Shown here one piece after another: positions 1 through 32,271 of a stretch of DNA of 64,000 bases (position 1 is its first letter; each line of letters starts with the position of its first letter). Position numbers and translations under genes: made by a program. The notes below the pieces were generated by a model. It was not told the DNA's origin, made no database searches, and saw only the letters and a program-made list of their open reading frames with translations. This DNA comes from Amoebidium appalachense (taxonomy: Eukaryota > Ichthyosporea), in the NCBI GenBank assembly GCA_963693365.1, contig CAVNZM010000003.1:1364001-1428000 (forward strand). The letters are read 5' to 3'.

Positions 1-228
1 CCAAAGGCAAAAATCTCGACCCTTCAAACGAATTTAAGCCCTGCTCTCTCTTGACATCTTACCCGTAAAAACCATATTCTATGCCTACTTTTTCGATAAA
101 ATCCCGTAAAAACCATATTTTATGCCTACTTTTTCGATGAAATCTCAAATCTCATTGCGAGTTTTCCGTCTATTTCTGACGCGAAAATATCACAAACAGT
201 GTTGTGTGCCAGTTATCCAGTTTTATTT
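1..228. repeat. Flank with a 41-bp tandem duplication
   Basis: No gene is seen here. Positions 62-143 hold two nearly identical copies of a 41-bp unit, each beginning with cccgtaaaaaccatatt and containing atgcctactttttcgat. The start of the window (ctcgacccttcaaac...aagccctg) weakly resembles an intronic stretch near 22,540. The region lies downstream of the minus-strand reductase gene and could include its 3' untranslated sequence. Confidence 0.6.
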
Positions 229-1078
229 CTAATGCGAGACAGGTGTTGGCTGGCTGACATAGCTGCAGAACCCCCCCGACACGTTCCACGCGTCATACCC
301 CAACTGCATCAACATTCTCGTGACCGTGTGACCCCTCACACCCGTACGACAAAATACCCACACGGGTTTATCCTTCGGGATTGCATCCAATCGCGTGCGC
401 AATACTGACATTGGAATGTTAACGGCCCCCTCCACCGACCCTTCGTTCTCCAATTCGTCGGTTTCGCGCACGTCCAAAATAACCCCTTCGGTCTGACCCT
501 CCTTAATGTCTCTCCAGTAGACGTTGCGCGTGTGTTTCTTTAACGTGTTGTATGCCAACATGCCGGCCAAGTTAACGGGATCCTTTGCAGACCCATACTG
601 AGGGGAGTAGCACAGTTCTGCCTCCTCCAGATCGTGTATGGTGCCCTTAAAGTGCATCGCCATGCTGATCGTGTCGATGCGCCGCTCGCACCCCTTAAGG
701 CCGGTAGCTTGCGCGCCGAGGATTTTCCCGTCCGGAACGCTGAAAATTAGTTTCATGTGAACGCGGTTGGCGTCCGGGTAGTATTCAGCGTGGTCGAGGG
801 GGTGAAGGTAGACGACATCGTAATCTTTTCCCTGAATTTTGCCCATGCGGATGAGGGTTTTTTCAGGTACGCCCGTCATTGCAGCCTGAAGACCAAACAC
901 ACCACAGATGGCTGTTCCCAGGAAACCCTCGAATTTGTGCGGAATGCCCATTATGTTGTCGGCCACAACACGACCCTGTGATGGAGGAGATGGAATATCG
1001 TAAGCGGATTGTGGAGAGAGAGGGGGGGAGGGGAGAAGGAAGGGGGGGGAGGGGGGGGGGGGAGACAGGGAGCGAGCG

Positions 1079-1167
<89 letters not shown>

Positions 1168-1606
1168 GGAAGAGGGGGGGAGGGGGGACACTTGCAGAGC
1201 TCGGAGCCCCTGAGAGGCTTGGAGAGAGAGCTTCAGAGTGTATGAAAAAGGGTTGGGAAGGGAGGGGGATGGAGGGGGAGGGGGCTGTGAAGCTTGGCAG
1301 AGATTGGTTTGGAGTGTGTGCTGATGTATGGGAGGGCAGAGGAGGGGGGGGGGGGGGGGAGGGGGGGGGGGGGGGGGGGGGGGGGAAGGGGGCTTGGGAC
1401 GTACATATGTGCCATGGTGTAGAGAGAAGAACGGATGGATGGATGATGGCGGTTTTGGGAGGTGAAATGGGCGGACTTGTGTGCCCATGCATGCTTGAAA
1501 AGGGCCAGAAAGGGGGTGATAAACCAATATATAGTGAGGTGTGTGTGATCAAAGTGTGTTGGTGTTATATGTGTGTCAATAAATGCATGTGGGTGCTCAG
1601 TGCACG

Positions 1607-1659
<53 letters not shown>

Positions 1660-1880
1660 TTGTGTAGATGCATGTCGGTCTGTATGGGTGGCTGTGCCGT
1701 GTGGGAAGAGGTAAGTGAGAAAGAGAGAGAGTCAGCCATGCGGAAGCGTGCGGTAGTTATGGCAGACTAGAGTGAAATGGTGAGCAAGAAATGTGTGTTC
1801 GTTTACAACTTCGGGTGTGCTGGTGTGTCAGAAAGAATTTCGGGCTAACACAGGGGGAAGGGGAGGGTCGGGGGAGGGGG

Positions 1881-1914
<34 letters not shown>

Positions 1915-1957
1915 AATGTAGGCATCAGAGGATGCAGAAAAAGGGCACCCCCCCCTC

Positions 1958-1988
<31 letters not shown>

Positions 1989-3459
1989 AAGATATAGTCG
2001 TTGACTTGAACACAAGACGCCAAACCAGAACCTTAGCAACAACGACATAAATGTGCGGCAACAGACGCTTGAACAGAGCCCATAAACAGGAGGGAAGGTT
2101 TTGAGGTCGTAGTGGTGGTGTTGCTGGTGGTGTGGTGGTGGGGTGGGGGTGGGTGGGTGGAGGGGGGGGGGGAGGGGCGGGGGGGGGGGGGGGAGAGGAA
2201 TGGGTCTTGATTTGTGGTATAGGGTAATTTGGTACAGTTAAAAAGTTGCAGGTTTTAAACCCGTTCAACGCGATTTAGCCCGTCCCCCTTTCCCCGCACC
2301 AGTAACTCGCCCGTCCTCCCTCCCCCCCCCCCCCCTCCCCCCCCCCCCCCCCCCACACACACATCGCGCACCGGTGCATCTTCTCGTCACACTGTGTGTG
2401 CATGGGGTAGTACTCTATGCTCACACTCACCAATTAGCATACATAGAACATGCTCTGTAACACATGAGCCTAATCACATATCACACTACACACCTGACGG
2501 TTAGCCGGACCGGCCATGTAGAACGGCATGTCCACGTTGAGAACCTGGTGGTGTTTCTGTACGGCATCCCCGGCTGCCCACACATGGGGTGCCGACGTTC
2601 TCATGTTCTCATCCACCACAATGGCCCCCCTTGCGCCGAGCGCAAGACCAGCATTCTTTGCTATGTCGGAATCTGCCGTAACACCGATTGCGAGAATGAC
2701 AACATCTGCTTCCAGAACGGAACCGGATTTCGTCGTTACAAGCAAAACCTCGCTGTTGTCTTTCTGCGAGAACGAAGATACTGCATCGCCCAGGTGAAGG
2801 CCCACGCCATGTTCCTTGAGTGCTCCCTCGACGTAGGTGACCATTTCGCGATCCATGGGGGCAAGGACTTGGTCTTCCATGTCGACAATGGTCGTCATCT
2901 TCTTCAGATGTTGAAGGTTTTCGGCCATTTCCAGACCGATGAACCCACCACCGACTATTACCGCCTTGTTTGTGCTGTGGTGATGTTTTATCCAGTTGAC
3001 GACTTTGTCAACGTCTGGGACACTACGAATGGTGAAAATTCCTGGAAGATCGACACCAGGGAAGGGGGGGATAATGGGCTTTGCGCCGGGAGCAAGCACA
3101 AGTTCGTCATACTTGTCTGTCCTTACTTGCCCGGTCTCAAGGTCCTTTACGGTCACGGTTTGGTCCTTGGTGTCAAAGGAAAGGACGTCGGTCCTTGTGT
3201 GCACATCGATGTTGAACCGCTCCTTCAGTTCGGTCGAGTTGGAAACGAAGAGCTCGTTTCGCTCCTTGATGATGCCACCGACGTAGTATGGGAGACCACA
3301 GTTTGCAAACGATACGTAACTCCCCCGCTCATACATCACTATGTGGCAGGATTCACAGTTGCGGCGGAGCCGGGCTGCTGTTGAGGCCCCGGCTGCTACG
3401 CCACCCACAATTGCAATTGTCTTTTGGGACGTGCACACAGGTTGCCCGTTAGCTGCCAT
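229..3459 (-). CDS. CoA-disulfide reductase-like flavoprotein fused to a C-terminal rhodanese domain (two exons)
   Basis: Exon 1 is 3459-2494 (322 codons) and exon 2 is 975-229, joined in phase 0 by a GT-AG intron, giving 570 residues. The family reduces CoA or polysulfide disulfides with NAD(P)H. Visible motifs are the FAD-binding VGGVAAGAS near residue 18, the redox cysteine in NCGLPYY (Cys54), the NAD(P)H-binding VGGGFIG near 169, the second FAD motif WAAGDA near 294, and the family signature YSPQYGSAKDPVN early in exon 2. The last 95 residues form a single-domain rhodanese with catalytic loop CRTGVRG (Cys531). The splice joins AGPANRQ to GRVVADN, a junction conserved in the family, which supports the intron. 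The start ATG lies in a good context (acaacatgg) and a TATA box sits about 190 bases upstream. Length matches bacterial CoADR-rhodanese fusions. It could act as an NADH-dependent sulfur reductase; substrate is inferred, fold and fusion are seen. Confidence 0.93.
976..2493 (-). repeat. Intron of the reductase gene made of low-complexity tracts
   Basis: On the plus strand the intron holds (GA)n at 1081-1164, G runs around 1345-1385, (GT)n at 1605-1665, a G run at 1878-1912, a C run followed by A at 1950-1990, and C runs at 2321-2354. In gene orientation this is G-rich near the donor and C, CA and CT-rich towards the acceptor. Open frames here (poly-Ser/Leu, poly-Pro, Glu/Arg) are products of the repeats. 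Confidence 0.85.
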
Positions 3460-3650
3460 GTTGTAGGGAGAATGAGTGAGAACTAGCTGAAAGAAGTACA
3501 CGTTCGGTTTGTGTAACTGAAATATGTTGATAGAGACTGTTCAACTGAAAACTTCAAATGGTGCTGAGGAGTTCTTGTATACTCGACTATTTGTGTGCTG
3601 GTTCTTTAGAATTCGTTGGTTTTCTGTTTCGAAAAGCCTGCACTTCCGAT

Positions 3651-3658
3651 TTTTATAG
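3651..3658 (-). promoter_or_regulatory. TATA box of the reductase gene
   Basis: The minus strand reads ctataaaa here, about 190 bases upstream of the start codon at 3459. Spacing fits a TATA box followed by a long 5' leader. Confidence 0.5.
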
Positions 3659-3659
3659 T

Positions 3660-4216
3660 CGGGGTCGAAGTTCCAGTGTTTCTTCCAATACAATACCACA
3701 GGTGTGGGATCTCAAGTTCCTAAATTACTAATTATTTGTTTTTACTAACGTTAAGTTGTAACAATGTATGGCTACGTTCATATGTTTAGGTTATGTATTC
3801 CACATTAATAGAAACTAATGTACCAAAAATGCATAAAATTTTATTTTATTAACAGAAAATATTCTTCTAATTGATATCATTGAACACAGGAATCAAATTC
3901 AAAATAGACACAAATGAACTTCGCCACTATAAAAAATACTAGGGTGACTTAACAATTTTTTGTATAACCTGATCCAATTGGTCAGGTCGTTCATCAACTG
4001 CCATATTTGGAAGTCGTTTCCGGCGCACAGACTCAGATCCGTGCTGGGCCACATTCAGGCACGCTCGGACCGTGCGCGTCTAATAGGCGAATTATTAGTA
4101 GATAAGTCGATGCCAAGAGTATGCTTATTAATTCAAGTTCTATGATAAGTTACTAGCATGCTTCAGTGGAATAACAGACAACAGAAAGGGTTTTGAGGGT
4201 TGAAGTAAACTTTGCC
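3660..4216. other. Intergenic AT-rich spacer
   Basis: This spacer is AT-rich and free of simple repeats. It holds a CCAATTGG box near 3972. No convincing coding region is seen. Confidence 0.5.
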
Positions 4217-4420
4217 ATGGACACGGTGGGACTGATGGCTGTGGGCCGTCGCCGCATTCCTGGTGTTATCGCTCAGGATTCTTTTTTTAAGAACTTTACC
4301 TCGCTAGTGTACAAGTATCGCGAAGATCTACGCTGGTTTCCTAGTTATGTGTTTGAGATATTATCGCGGTTTCTGCCTGTATCGAAGCTACTCGATCATT
4401 TCAGAAAAGCACTGGAATAG
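4217..4420 (+). CDS. Small unidentified ORF (67 aa)
   Basis: The ATG is in a favourable context (gccatggac) and opens 67 codons ending in TAG. The composition is mixed and non-repetitive, with a basic N-terminal part (GRRRIPG), then aromatic and hydrophobic residues and KLLDHFRKALE at the end, possibly an amphipathic helix. No family is recognised and no intron is evident. It could be a real small protein, an exon of something larger, or chance. It lies about 760 bases from the divergently transcribed reductase gene. Confidence 0.3.
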   Translation: MDTVGLMAVGRRRIPGVIAQDSFFKNFTSLVYKYREDLRWFPSYVFEILSRFLPVSKLLDHFRKALE

Positions 4421-6344
4421 TTATAATTACGTTGGCTTATGTTGTAGGCCTTGGATGGCAATTGTGGTATGCAAAGAGAGAGAGACCTTAGGAAAGTGGG
4501 ACGTAAATCTACGTTTTTGGAGCAATTCAAACGAAGAATTTAGTCTCTTAGGCTTCAGGGCTGGAATCCAAGCCGTGATCCTGCAGGTGTGTTCAATGGG
4601 CAACATATTACATTTGTGGATCAGTGCACTTTAATATGTGCCTGCGTGTGCAGGCCTCCTTGAGTTTGGGCGTGTGTGCGTGTGTGTGCTTGTATGAGCG
4701 TTCACGAGCTTGCATGCTCTGCATGTCTGCACTATTACCGACTTTCGTCACCTGTAGATCGCCTTTGCTCCCCTCCCTTCCTCGCCCTCCTTCGCGCCCT
4801 GCCCACCCTCCCCAACCGTGCCAATTGTGTAACTGTACAAGATCATGTTCCTCTCTTAGGCATCTGTGTGATTTAGAGCTGCTCTTTCTTTGTCCATATC
4901 CGAACTTTCTGCTTGTTTTCGGTGCCAGCTTGAAAGTCCAGAAGGAAGCAGCGGCTGCCCCTTCTTACACACGTTTCCTTTGGTACAGGGCCAGAGTTCT
5001 GAGGCATGGGTCCTTCTTTTCCAACCAGAAGCAGGCAACCATAGTGTGGCAACATACAGGTGGGTGCTACATGGCTGGGTGTTGCGAGAGAAGGTGTAGG
5101 GGCCAGCTGGTAAAAGCGGGGTGTTGGGGGGGGGGGGGGGGGGGGTGGGGAGTGAGGGGAGGTGGGGAGAGGGAGAAGGGGAAGGGTTAGGAGGAGGGGA
5201 ATCGTTGGGGATGCTGGGTGTTGGCCTCTCATTGCCAGTGTTTTGAACCGTATACGCTTGAACCTAATTACTTTACAACATGCATCCCTGCGCTTCTCCT
5301 CCTCCCCCCCACCCCCCCCCCCCCCCTCCCCCCTCTCTCCCTCCCTCTCTCCCTCAATCCCCTCCCTCCTTCCTTCCGTCTCTCCCACCCACCCTCCCAC
5401 CTACCCACCCACCCACCCACCCACCCTCCCCTCCTCCCTCTCCTCCTCCTCCCCCCCTCCCCCCCCCCCCCCTCTACCTCACTCCCTCCTCCCCCCTTCC
5501 CCTCCCCCCCCCCTCCCCTGCCCCTTGCCACCCCTCTGGACAACATTCTTTGGTTGCTCCGATCCACCTAGTTATGGCGACCACTACCCCTCAGCATTCA
5601 ACGAGTACTTCTATTCCTTCTCCCCCCTCCCCCCCCCCCTCCCCCCCCCCCCCCCCCGCCTCCTTTCTCCAAAAGATGAGACAGGCCGCAACCCTTATCA
5701 TCCTGTTCTCCCACCCCTACAGCACTTTTGTCCCACTTTCTTCGTTTCCATGCAAGCTAAAGGGACACATTTCCACCCTCACTTTTTAAAAGGACTAGCC
5801 TATTCGTTCTTCGCCCCTGCTCATCTGCCCCCCCCCCCCCTCTTCTCTCCCTCCCACCCCTTCCCCCCTAAAGTCCTCCCCCCCCCCCCCCCTCCCCCCC
5901 CTCCCCCCTTTTTGTCTTGGGAGCAGCCTGATACACCCGCCCACTCCCCTTTCTCGTCTGAATGTCTATCTTCCCGCCCTCCCCCTCCCCCCTCATCCCC
6001 ACCTCCCCCCCTTCCCCTCCCCTTCCCGTCACCTTCTCGCAGTTCTTCTTCTTTCCCCCCCCCCCCCCCCCCCCCCTCCTGTGTTCCCTCCTTCTGCATA
6101 TTTCAGCCTAACCGAACTACCCATCTGCTCTACGCCGATGCCAACACACACGTGCACACACTTACGTGCAAGCACGAGCGCCTCTGTGCCCTCCCCACCC
6201 CACATCCCTGCACCCCTTACCACCATCCACCTTGCTATAGTACCATACCTATCTCTCCTTCCTTCATCTGTCTTACGCCTCCTTGCTTCCACGCAGGTCT
6301 TGCCCTATCGTTTGCCCCCGCCCCTCCCCATCTACCACACCAGC
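4421..6344. other. C-rich intergenic region upstream of the TANGO1-like gene
   Basis: Positions 4421-5130 are mixed sequence without a gene that can be supported. From 5130 on the region becomes G-rich and then strongly C/T-rich (5295-6080), with many C runs of 10-20 bases and CCCA and CCCT words. Long proline and serine open frames on either strand follow from this composition. The promoter of the gene starting at 6345 must lie in this stretch, but no clear TATA box is seen. Confidence 0.5.
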
Positions 6345-17709
<11,365 letters not shown>

Positions 17710-17940
17710 GAAGTGGTTGCAGTGGGGGGTTTTCTGCGGAAGGTGGGGCTGGTGGTGCACATAGAAAAATTTCATTTCTTTTCCTCTTCTCTAAGTACTG
17801 AGTAGGTAGGTGCGATTGTATATACACTTTTGTTCGACTAGCATGTCAGAGTGATTATAGCTTCTCTTTCTTTCTTTTTTGGTTTACACTTTCACAGCAC
17901 TGCATGTTTTTGAATCCGCAGTTATGTTTCGAAAACCCAG

Positions 17941-17977
<37 letters not shown>

Positions 17978-17979
17978 TG

Positions 17980-18034
<55 letters not shown>

Positions 18035-19272
18035 GTGTATTTTTCTTTTCTTTCTTTGTAGGATAATTCCCTTGTAATATTTCATCTTTACCTGGCAAGC
18101 CTCACCCAAACGAAGGCTCTGAGCTTCATGTGATACAACCTGTGATCTCGAATTCCAAATTCAGGGCCCCCGGGCCGGATTTCTCTCTGTACGGTCACCT
18201 ACAATAGGTAAGGGGCGGGTACTTATGTTTGCCTTGTATGTAATATTATGTATTACAATGATTATGGTATATACCTTTTTATCATCTTTCAGGCAATTTA
18301 CGTAGACGTAAATAAATGATATAAGCAAGAGCTTGTGCAAACACATGGGCCACGGTAATCGTAAATACATGTATCTTGCGTCGCAATAATGTATGGTCAC
18401 TTTGCCGATTCTGGCTGCGTACGCGTAATAGGCATGCAAATGCAACGCCTTGTCACACCAATGCAATAGTGACCACATTTATGTTCCGAACAGGAAAAGA
18501 CACAAAGGATTACACATGATTACACGCAAACACACACCACATCATAAACACACGTGTTTGTTTGTACAGTCAGTACACAGTGTTGAGTGTGCCGCCAACA
18601 CTTCGGGCACGTGAGCATGTTTAGATGCCAAAGTAGATCCAGCCTTGCTATTGGCCAAATTCAAAGATTCGTTCAACTTAGCACCAATAGGAAAAGGCTT
18701 TGTGTTTAACTTTCGCATTCCTTTCGTTACCACATCAAATACCAGTGAAAGCCCTTGGATAAAATCTTCCAAACCAGATAAAAGTCGATCGCGAGAACAT
18801 GTTTTGATCGCTTTGCATGTGTGTTGTGCCCTTAAAGCCAATTTAATATGAACATTTCTACTACGGTTGTGAGAGGCTTTCAGTCTACTGAGGCCTAAGT
18901 ATGAAAGTTACACTTGAATACGGGAAAGGTTCAATTAAGCATCGAGGCAGCGTTCGGATTTAGTTGAATCTCGCTAGTGCATGTACATCATGAGAGTGGA
19001 TGGGTAGCTTGTTCATCTTCCAACACCTTTTCATGTTTTCCGCATCCATCAGTGAAAGCACGATTGCCATACCGGCGTAGAGTCTCGGCTAGGGTTATAA
19101 AAGGCTTTCATAAACTTGACCTGTATGTGTCCAGTGAACAGCTTACTGTTTCTCTCTCAGTGAACCCATATCCATTTCCCTGTTCCCACGACCCTTACTT
19201 TTATCCGCGTGCTTCTTCAAGCTTTGAGCTCTTGTCAACGAGTATAGTGCTGCAGGGCCTGCAAAGGTCAAC
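17710..19272. other. Intergenic region with a C-run/(GT)n block
   Basis: Positions 17,943-17,976 are a C run and 17,985-18,033 are (GT)n. The rest is ordinary sequence of mixed composition. An open frame on the minus strand at 18,542-18,841 lacks an ATG at its start and was not accepted as a gene. Confidence 0.5.
19096..19103 (+). promoter_or_regulatory. TATA box of the FUSC-like gene
   Basis: tataaaag lies 170 bases upstream of the start ATG at 19,273, within gggttataaaaggc. The spacing matches the TATA-to-start distance of the reductase gene. Confidence 0.6.
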
Positions 19273-27937
<8,665 letters not shown>

Positions 27938-29268
27938 TTGATTGATGAATGCCGTATGCGAGCATGGTCCAAAGCTTTAAGTATATAATGTGTGCCAGAT
28001 TTGGCATCGCTAATTTGAATGTTCAATATCAAATAAGTAGGTAGTAGACGTGTAAATTAGCTATAATACTGTAAGATAGTAGCAAAGTTGTGGTTTTTAT
28101 GTTGTATGTGCCAGAATCTTGGTTTGGGAGATTGTAAATTAAGATATTCAGCCCGTCCGTGTATGGTAGTTCGCAATGATCGGCTAGACCATAATGAAGC
28201 TCCTATACGAGGATGTCCTCGTTATTATTGATTTGCAGCGCATAATGCTATCAAAAAAATACTTAATTTCTATCGGAAATACGTGTGTACAGCTGTCAGC
28301 TCCCGATTTTAGCAGGCTACATGCTTCGTGATGAATGTGTGTCACTCTGCACCTCCTTTTAGCCTGGGCAGCATTGCAGGTTTGAATCCATTTCAAGTTA
28401 TTTCAAACTTATTTGCTCTCTCTTTTCGTTTCTCTCACACACATTCCCTCCCTCCCTGCCGCTCCCTCTCCCTCTCTCTCCCCCCCCCCCCCCCCCCCCC
28501 CCCCCCCTCTCCCTCTCTCTATCTCCCTCCCTCCCTCCCTCCCTCCCTCCGTCACTCCCTCCCTCTCGCTCTCTCTCTCTCTCCCCCTCTCTCTCTTGTG
28601 TTTTTGCGGGTGTGGTGTATGACGATGTGTGTGTGCGTGTCAAGGCCTCCTAGATAAACCTGGGTGTGTGTGCAGCTGCAGGCGAAGCCAACACGCCTGT
28701 GTAGAGACTGGCAGAGCTTTAGATCTCATGCGGATATAGATTAGCAGCTGCATGTAGAGACAGAGACGTACCCATCTGTATGCGAGATGGCGATCCACAC
28801 AAGAGACAGTGTCAGAGCAAACGCACAGAAACGTACAGTGCAGGCTCGATATCGCCACACGCAGCCTTATGGTCTGCAAAACAAACACCACCAGAGACCA
28901 AGGCAGCAAACGATCGCGGCAGCGCAAACACATATGTAGGTACCTATCCATCCGCCATGCACAGTACTAGTGGGCGACGGCGGGGTGAACGCACAGAGCC
29001 TCACATAGAAAAAGGTAGAGCAAACACGCACATACATGTACATACAGGCTGACAGAGGAGGCCTCGGCCTCGGGAGAGGCACAAAACTCTTTGATCACGT
29101 GCAGAGGATTACTAAGTGCAGAGAGACGTCCTGAGTCTGAGACGTACAGCCTGTTAAGGGACTTAAACTCAGTGATCACCAAGGCAGCTTTTACAACGCT
29201 GGCCCATCTCTCCCCCCCCCTTTCCCCCCCGCGGCCGCCCCCCTCCCCAACACACACGCACACACCGT
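27938..29268. other. Intergenic region without a supported gene
   Basis: 27,938-28,430 is ordinary sequence with no clear coding region. 28,430-28,600 is C/T-rich with CCCT repeats. 28,600-29,200 is mixed sequence with a small palindrome (aggcctcggcctcgg near 29,060). Weak open frames on both strands lack start context and family resemblance. Confidence 0.5.
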
Positions 29269-29863
<595 letters not shown>

Positions 29864-30049
29864 CACCAACACCACCACCACCCGTGACCACCACCACCAA
29901 AGCCACCCACCGTGGCACCCGGCCCCCCAAAAAAACCCTTGGACTGGCTACCCCGGCTGGGCCGGCGCCAGCGGGCCTGGCCCCCGCCGTCAAAGATTAC
30001 GTAATCGCGGCTCACCGGAGTCACGGAGCTGGCTCCGGACCCGGGGGTG

Positions 30050-30340
30050 TGGGGACTTGACTTCAAGTCGCGACTTGAAGTCACTAAGCACCTGACTTCC
30101 ATTTAGTCAAGTCAAGTCATGTGGCCAATCATAATAGTGACTTGAAGGAAGAGGGGTGCTTGGGGCGGGGAAGAAAAAGAGGGGTGGTTGGAAGGGGGGG
30201 CGCAATGTCCGCCCGTGGGTATGGCTGGCGGGAGGAGTTGCTAAAAATAGTACTTCTGCAAGTCGCGACTTCAAAGTCAAGTCAAGTCATCAAACCCAGC
30301 AAACAGTTATAAATATAAGTCAAGTCAAGTCATTGAGGCT
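30050..30340. repeat. Cluster of caagtcaagtca repeats around agtcgcgact palindromes
   Basis: Two copies of the perfect palindrome agtcgcgact lie at about 30,071 and 30,260, each flanked by tcaagtcaagtca or its inverse (30,056, 30,110, 30,277, 30,318). The layout of related motifs in both orientations at the two ends of about 285 bases resembles the subterminal repeats of a short DNA transposon or MITE, but clear terminal inverted repeats were not established. Confidence 0.4.
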
Positions 30341-31053
30341 CTGCCACACCCCTGAAGCCTGGCTCACGGTCCACTCGCGGCACGGGCCATGTAGCAAGAG
30401 CTGCAGGTGCGCACAATAACAAACGCCAAGGTTGATTATTTAATAATAAAAAGGTTTAAGTGTAATATCAATACATACCTGCTTGCGTTTGCCTGCATGT
30501 CGCCAAGAAAAAAACACGAGTACTTGGACTTTTTACGAGTAATGATTACTGTACTGCAGTCTGTAGTGTTTGCCCATGTACTGGAAACATTCGGAACGTG
30601 ATTGGATGACCGGTAAACGGAGCGAAAACAAGCCAATAGAACGCGGCTAATGGGTGAAAGTGAGAAAAAACCCGTTTTGTTTAATTTGATCCAATCATAT
30701 ACATAGTCTACCACTTAAATGTTTAAAGTGTAATATTCACCCCATACCTGAGACCCCCCCCCATACCCCCATACCTGAGACTGGTTCTCTTTGCCTCGAG
30801 TAAACAGCGTAAACCACAATAGTATAAAGTCATGTTTACAGTACGGCGTGATTTCAGTTGCGTCATCGGTGGTCATCCGGTTTGGATCTAGCCGTTGCCA
30901 ACTCTCTTTACGTATGGTTATGTGACGCTCTCTTTTCCCCATCAAAGTATACTTGAGAGTACCGCGAGCGTTTTATACACATAATGTATAAAAGGAGACG
31001 AAAACGAAGCTTTGTATCTGTGTTCTTGCAAAACTGAAGATCAGGTTCTAGCA
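30341..31053. promoter_or_regulatory. Intergenic region with CCAAT boxes and a TATA box
   Basis: ATTGG/CCAAT boxes lie near 30,602, 30,632 and 30,690. tataaaag at 30,987-30,994 is 60 bases upstream of the ATG at 31,054. This combination matches other promoters in the window. No gene is seen upstream of it. Confidence 0.5.
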
Positions 31054-31852
31054 ATGGCAGCGATTGCATTTGCTGCGCTGATCCCCGCGGCAGGCGGGTT
31101 CATGGGCGTTAACTCCAAAATGCCTTCCCACCACAGCAACTATCCTCAGGTATGTTTTTGCGCAGTGCAGGGAAAAACGTTTCTCTCTCTGTGTGTGTGT
31201 TTATAACAAGTTTGGTGTTTATTGGAAAGTAGAACTCTGCATGAAGCCGATGAAGTTGGTTGTCCTGATATGTGCAAGCAGCTCACGAAAAGAACTTTTT
31301 TTTTCTTTTTTTCTTTTTTTCCTTGCTATTATTATTAGCTGGGGCGTGGCTTGGTACACGTCAGTGAATGTGCGTGCATGTATTTTTTGTGCCACGGAAT
31401 TTTGTAGGTGCACGTGCGTGTGTGTATGTATTTGTATTGTTATATGGAAGCACACGCCCGGCGCTCGTACTTGTGCACGTGTGTGTTTGCTTGAGCTACT
31501 TCTGCTCACTCCTTTGCGAACTTCGCTCAAGCTGTGCTGATGCGTAGGGTCAGGTTTGTGTGCCACTTCCTATGCCGTATTGTGTGTTTGTGTGTTCTAT
31601 GCGCCAAGGTGAATGAGCACGCTTGCACATGCACATTTGTCAAGAAAAAATTGCTCGTTATGTGAAATTTAGTTTAACTTACAGTGTGAGTTCACAGTGT
31701 TCCTTTTTTCGGGGTTGTTCTTTCTGATTAGCTGCCCTTTTTTTGGTGTGTACCCTTATTGCTGTCTGGGACATCTCATACATGCATGTATTACCAGCCA
31801 GATTACCAGCCTCAATACCCAGATGTAACTGACTTCTGTACGTTCATCAGCG

Positions 31853-31930
<78 letters not shown>

Positions 31931-31999
31931 ACTCGCACTGTGACACACACACGCATGCACTCGCACACACACACACAAAACACACACCATAGCGCATAT

Positions 32000-32074
<75 letters not shown>

Positions 32075-32209
32075 CATGTCTGCGCAGGTCTCTGCCATCG
32101 TTCCGGCATCCGTGTGATGATCTTCTCCGAGCGGGGCCACCACACGCTCGAGTTTTGCAGCATGGGCTGCTTTCGTAAGTACGGCACGCAAACCTCGGGT
32201 GTACTTTGA
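31054..32209 (+). CDS. Small unidentified two-exon gene (about 76 aa), tentative
   Basis: Exon 1 is 31054-31149, ending in a strong donor (cctcag/gtatgt). It encodes an Ala-rich hydrophobic start ([16 protein letters not shown]), possibly a short signal or anchor. A compatible exon 2 at 32075-32209 follows (CA)n and a cag acceptor, is phase 0, and contains Cys and His residues ending in [12 protein letters not shown], which recalls FCS/MYM-type zinc-binding motifs. A TATA box at 30,987 supports transcription. The exon 2 strand is uncertain, because the opposite strand carries a frame resembling one at 47.87 kb, and an alternative exon may exist near 31,780 ([11 protein letters not shown]). 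No family is assigned. Confidence 0.3.
31856..32074. repeat. (CA)n microsatellite, two blocks
   Basis: (CA)n at 31,855-31,922 and 32,000-32,073, separated by a CA-rich spacer. It lies within the tentative intron. Confidence 0.9.
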
Positions 32210-32271
32210 CTACATGGCCCAAGTGCCAGAATAATAGCCATTTTAGGAAGGTGTCGAACCATATTTGGAAG

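Noticed and set aside
18542-18841. Minus-strand open frame of about 100 codons
   Set aside because: It has no ATG at its start, no splice signals that fit, and no recognisable domain; composition is plausible but the support is too weak.
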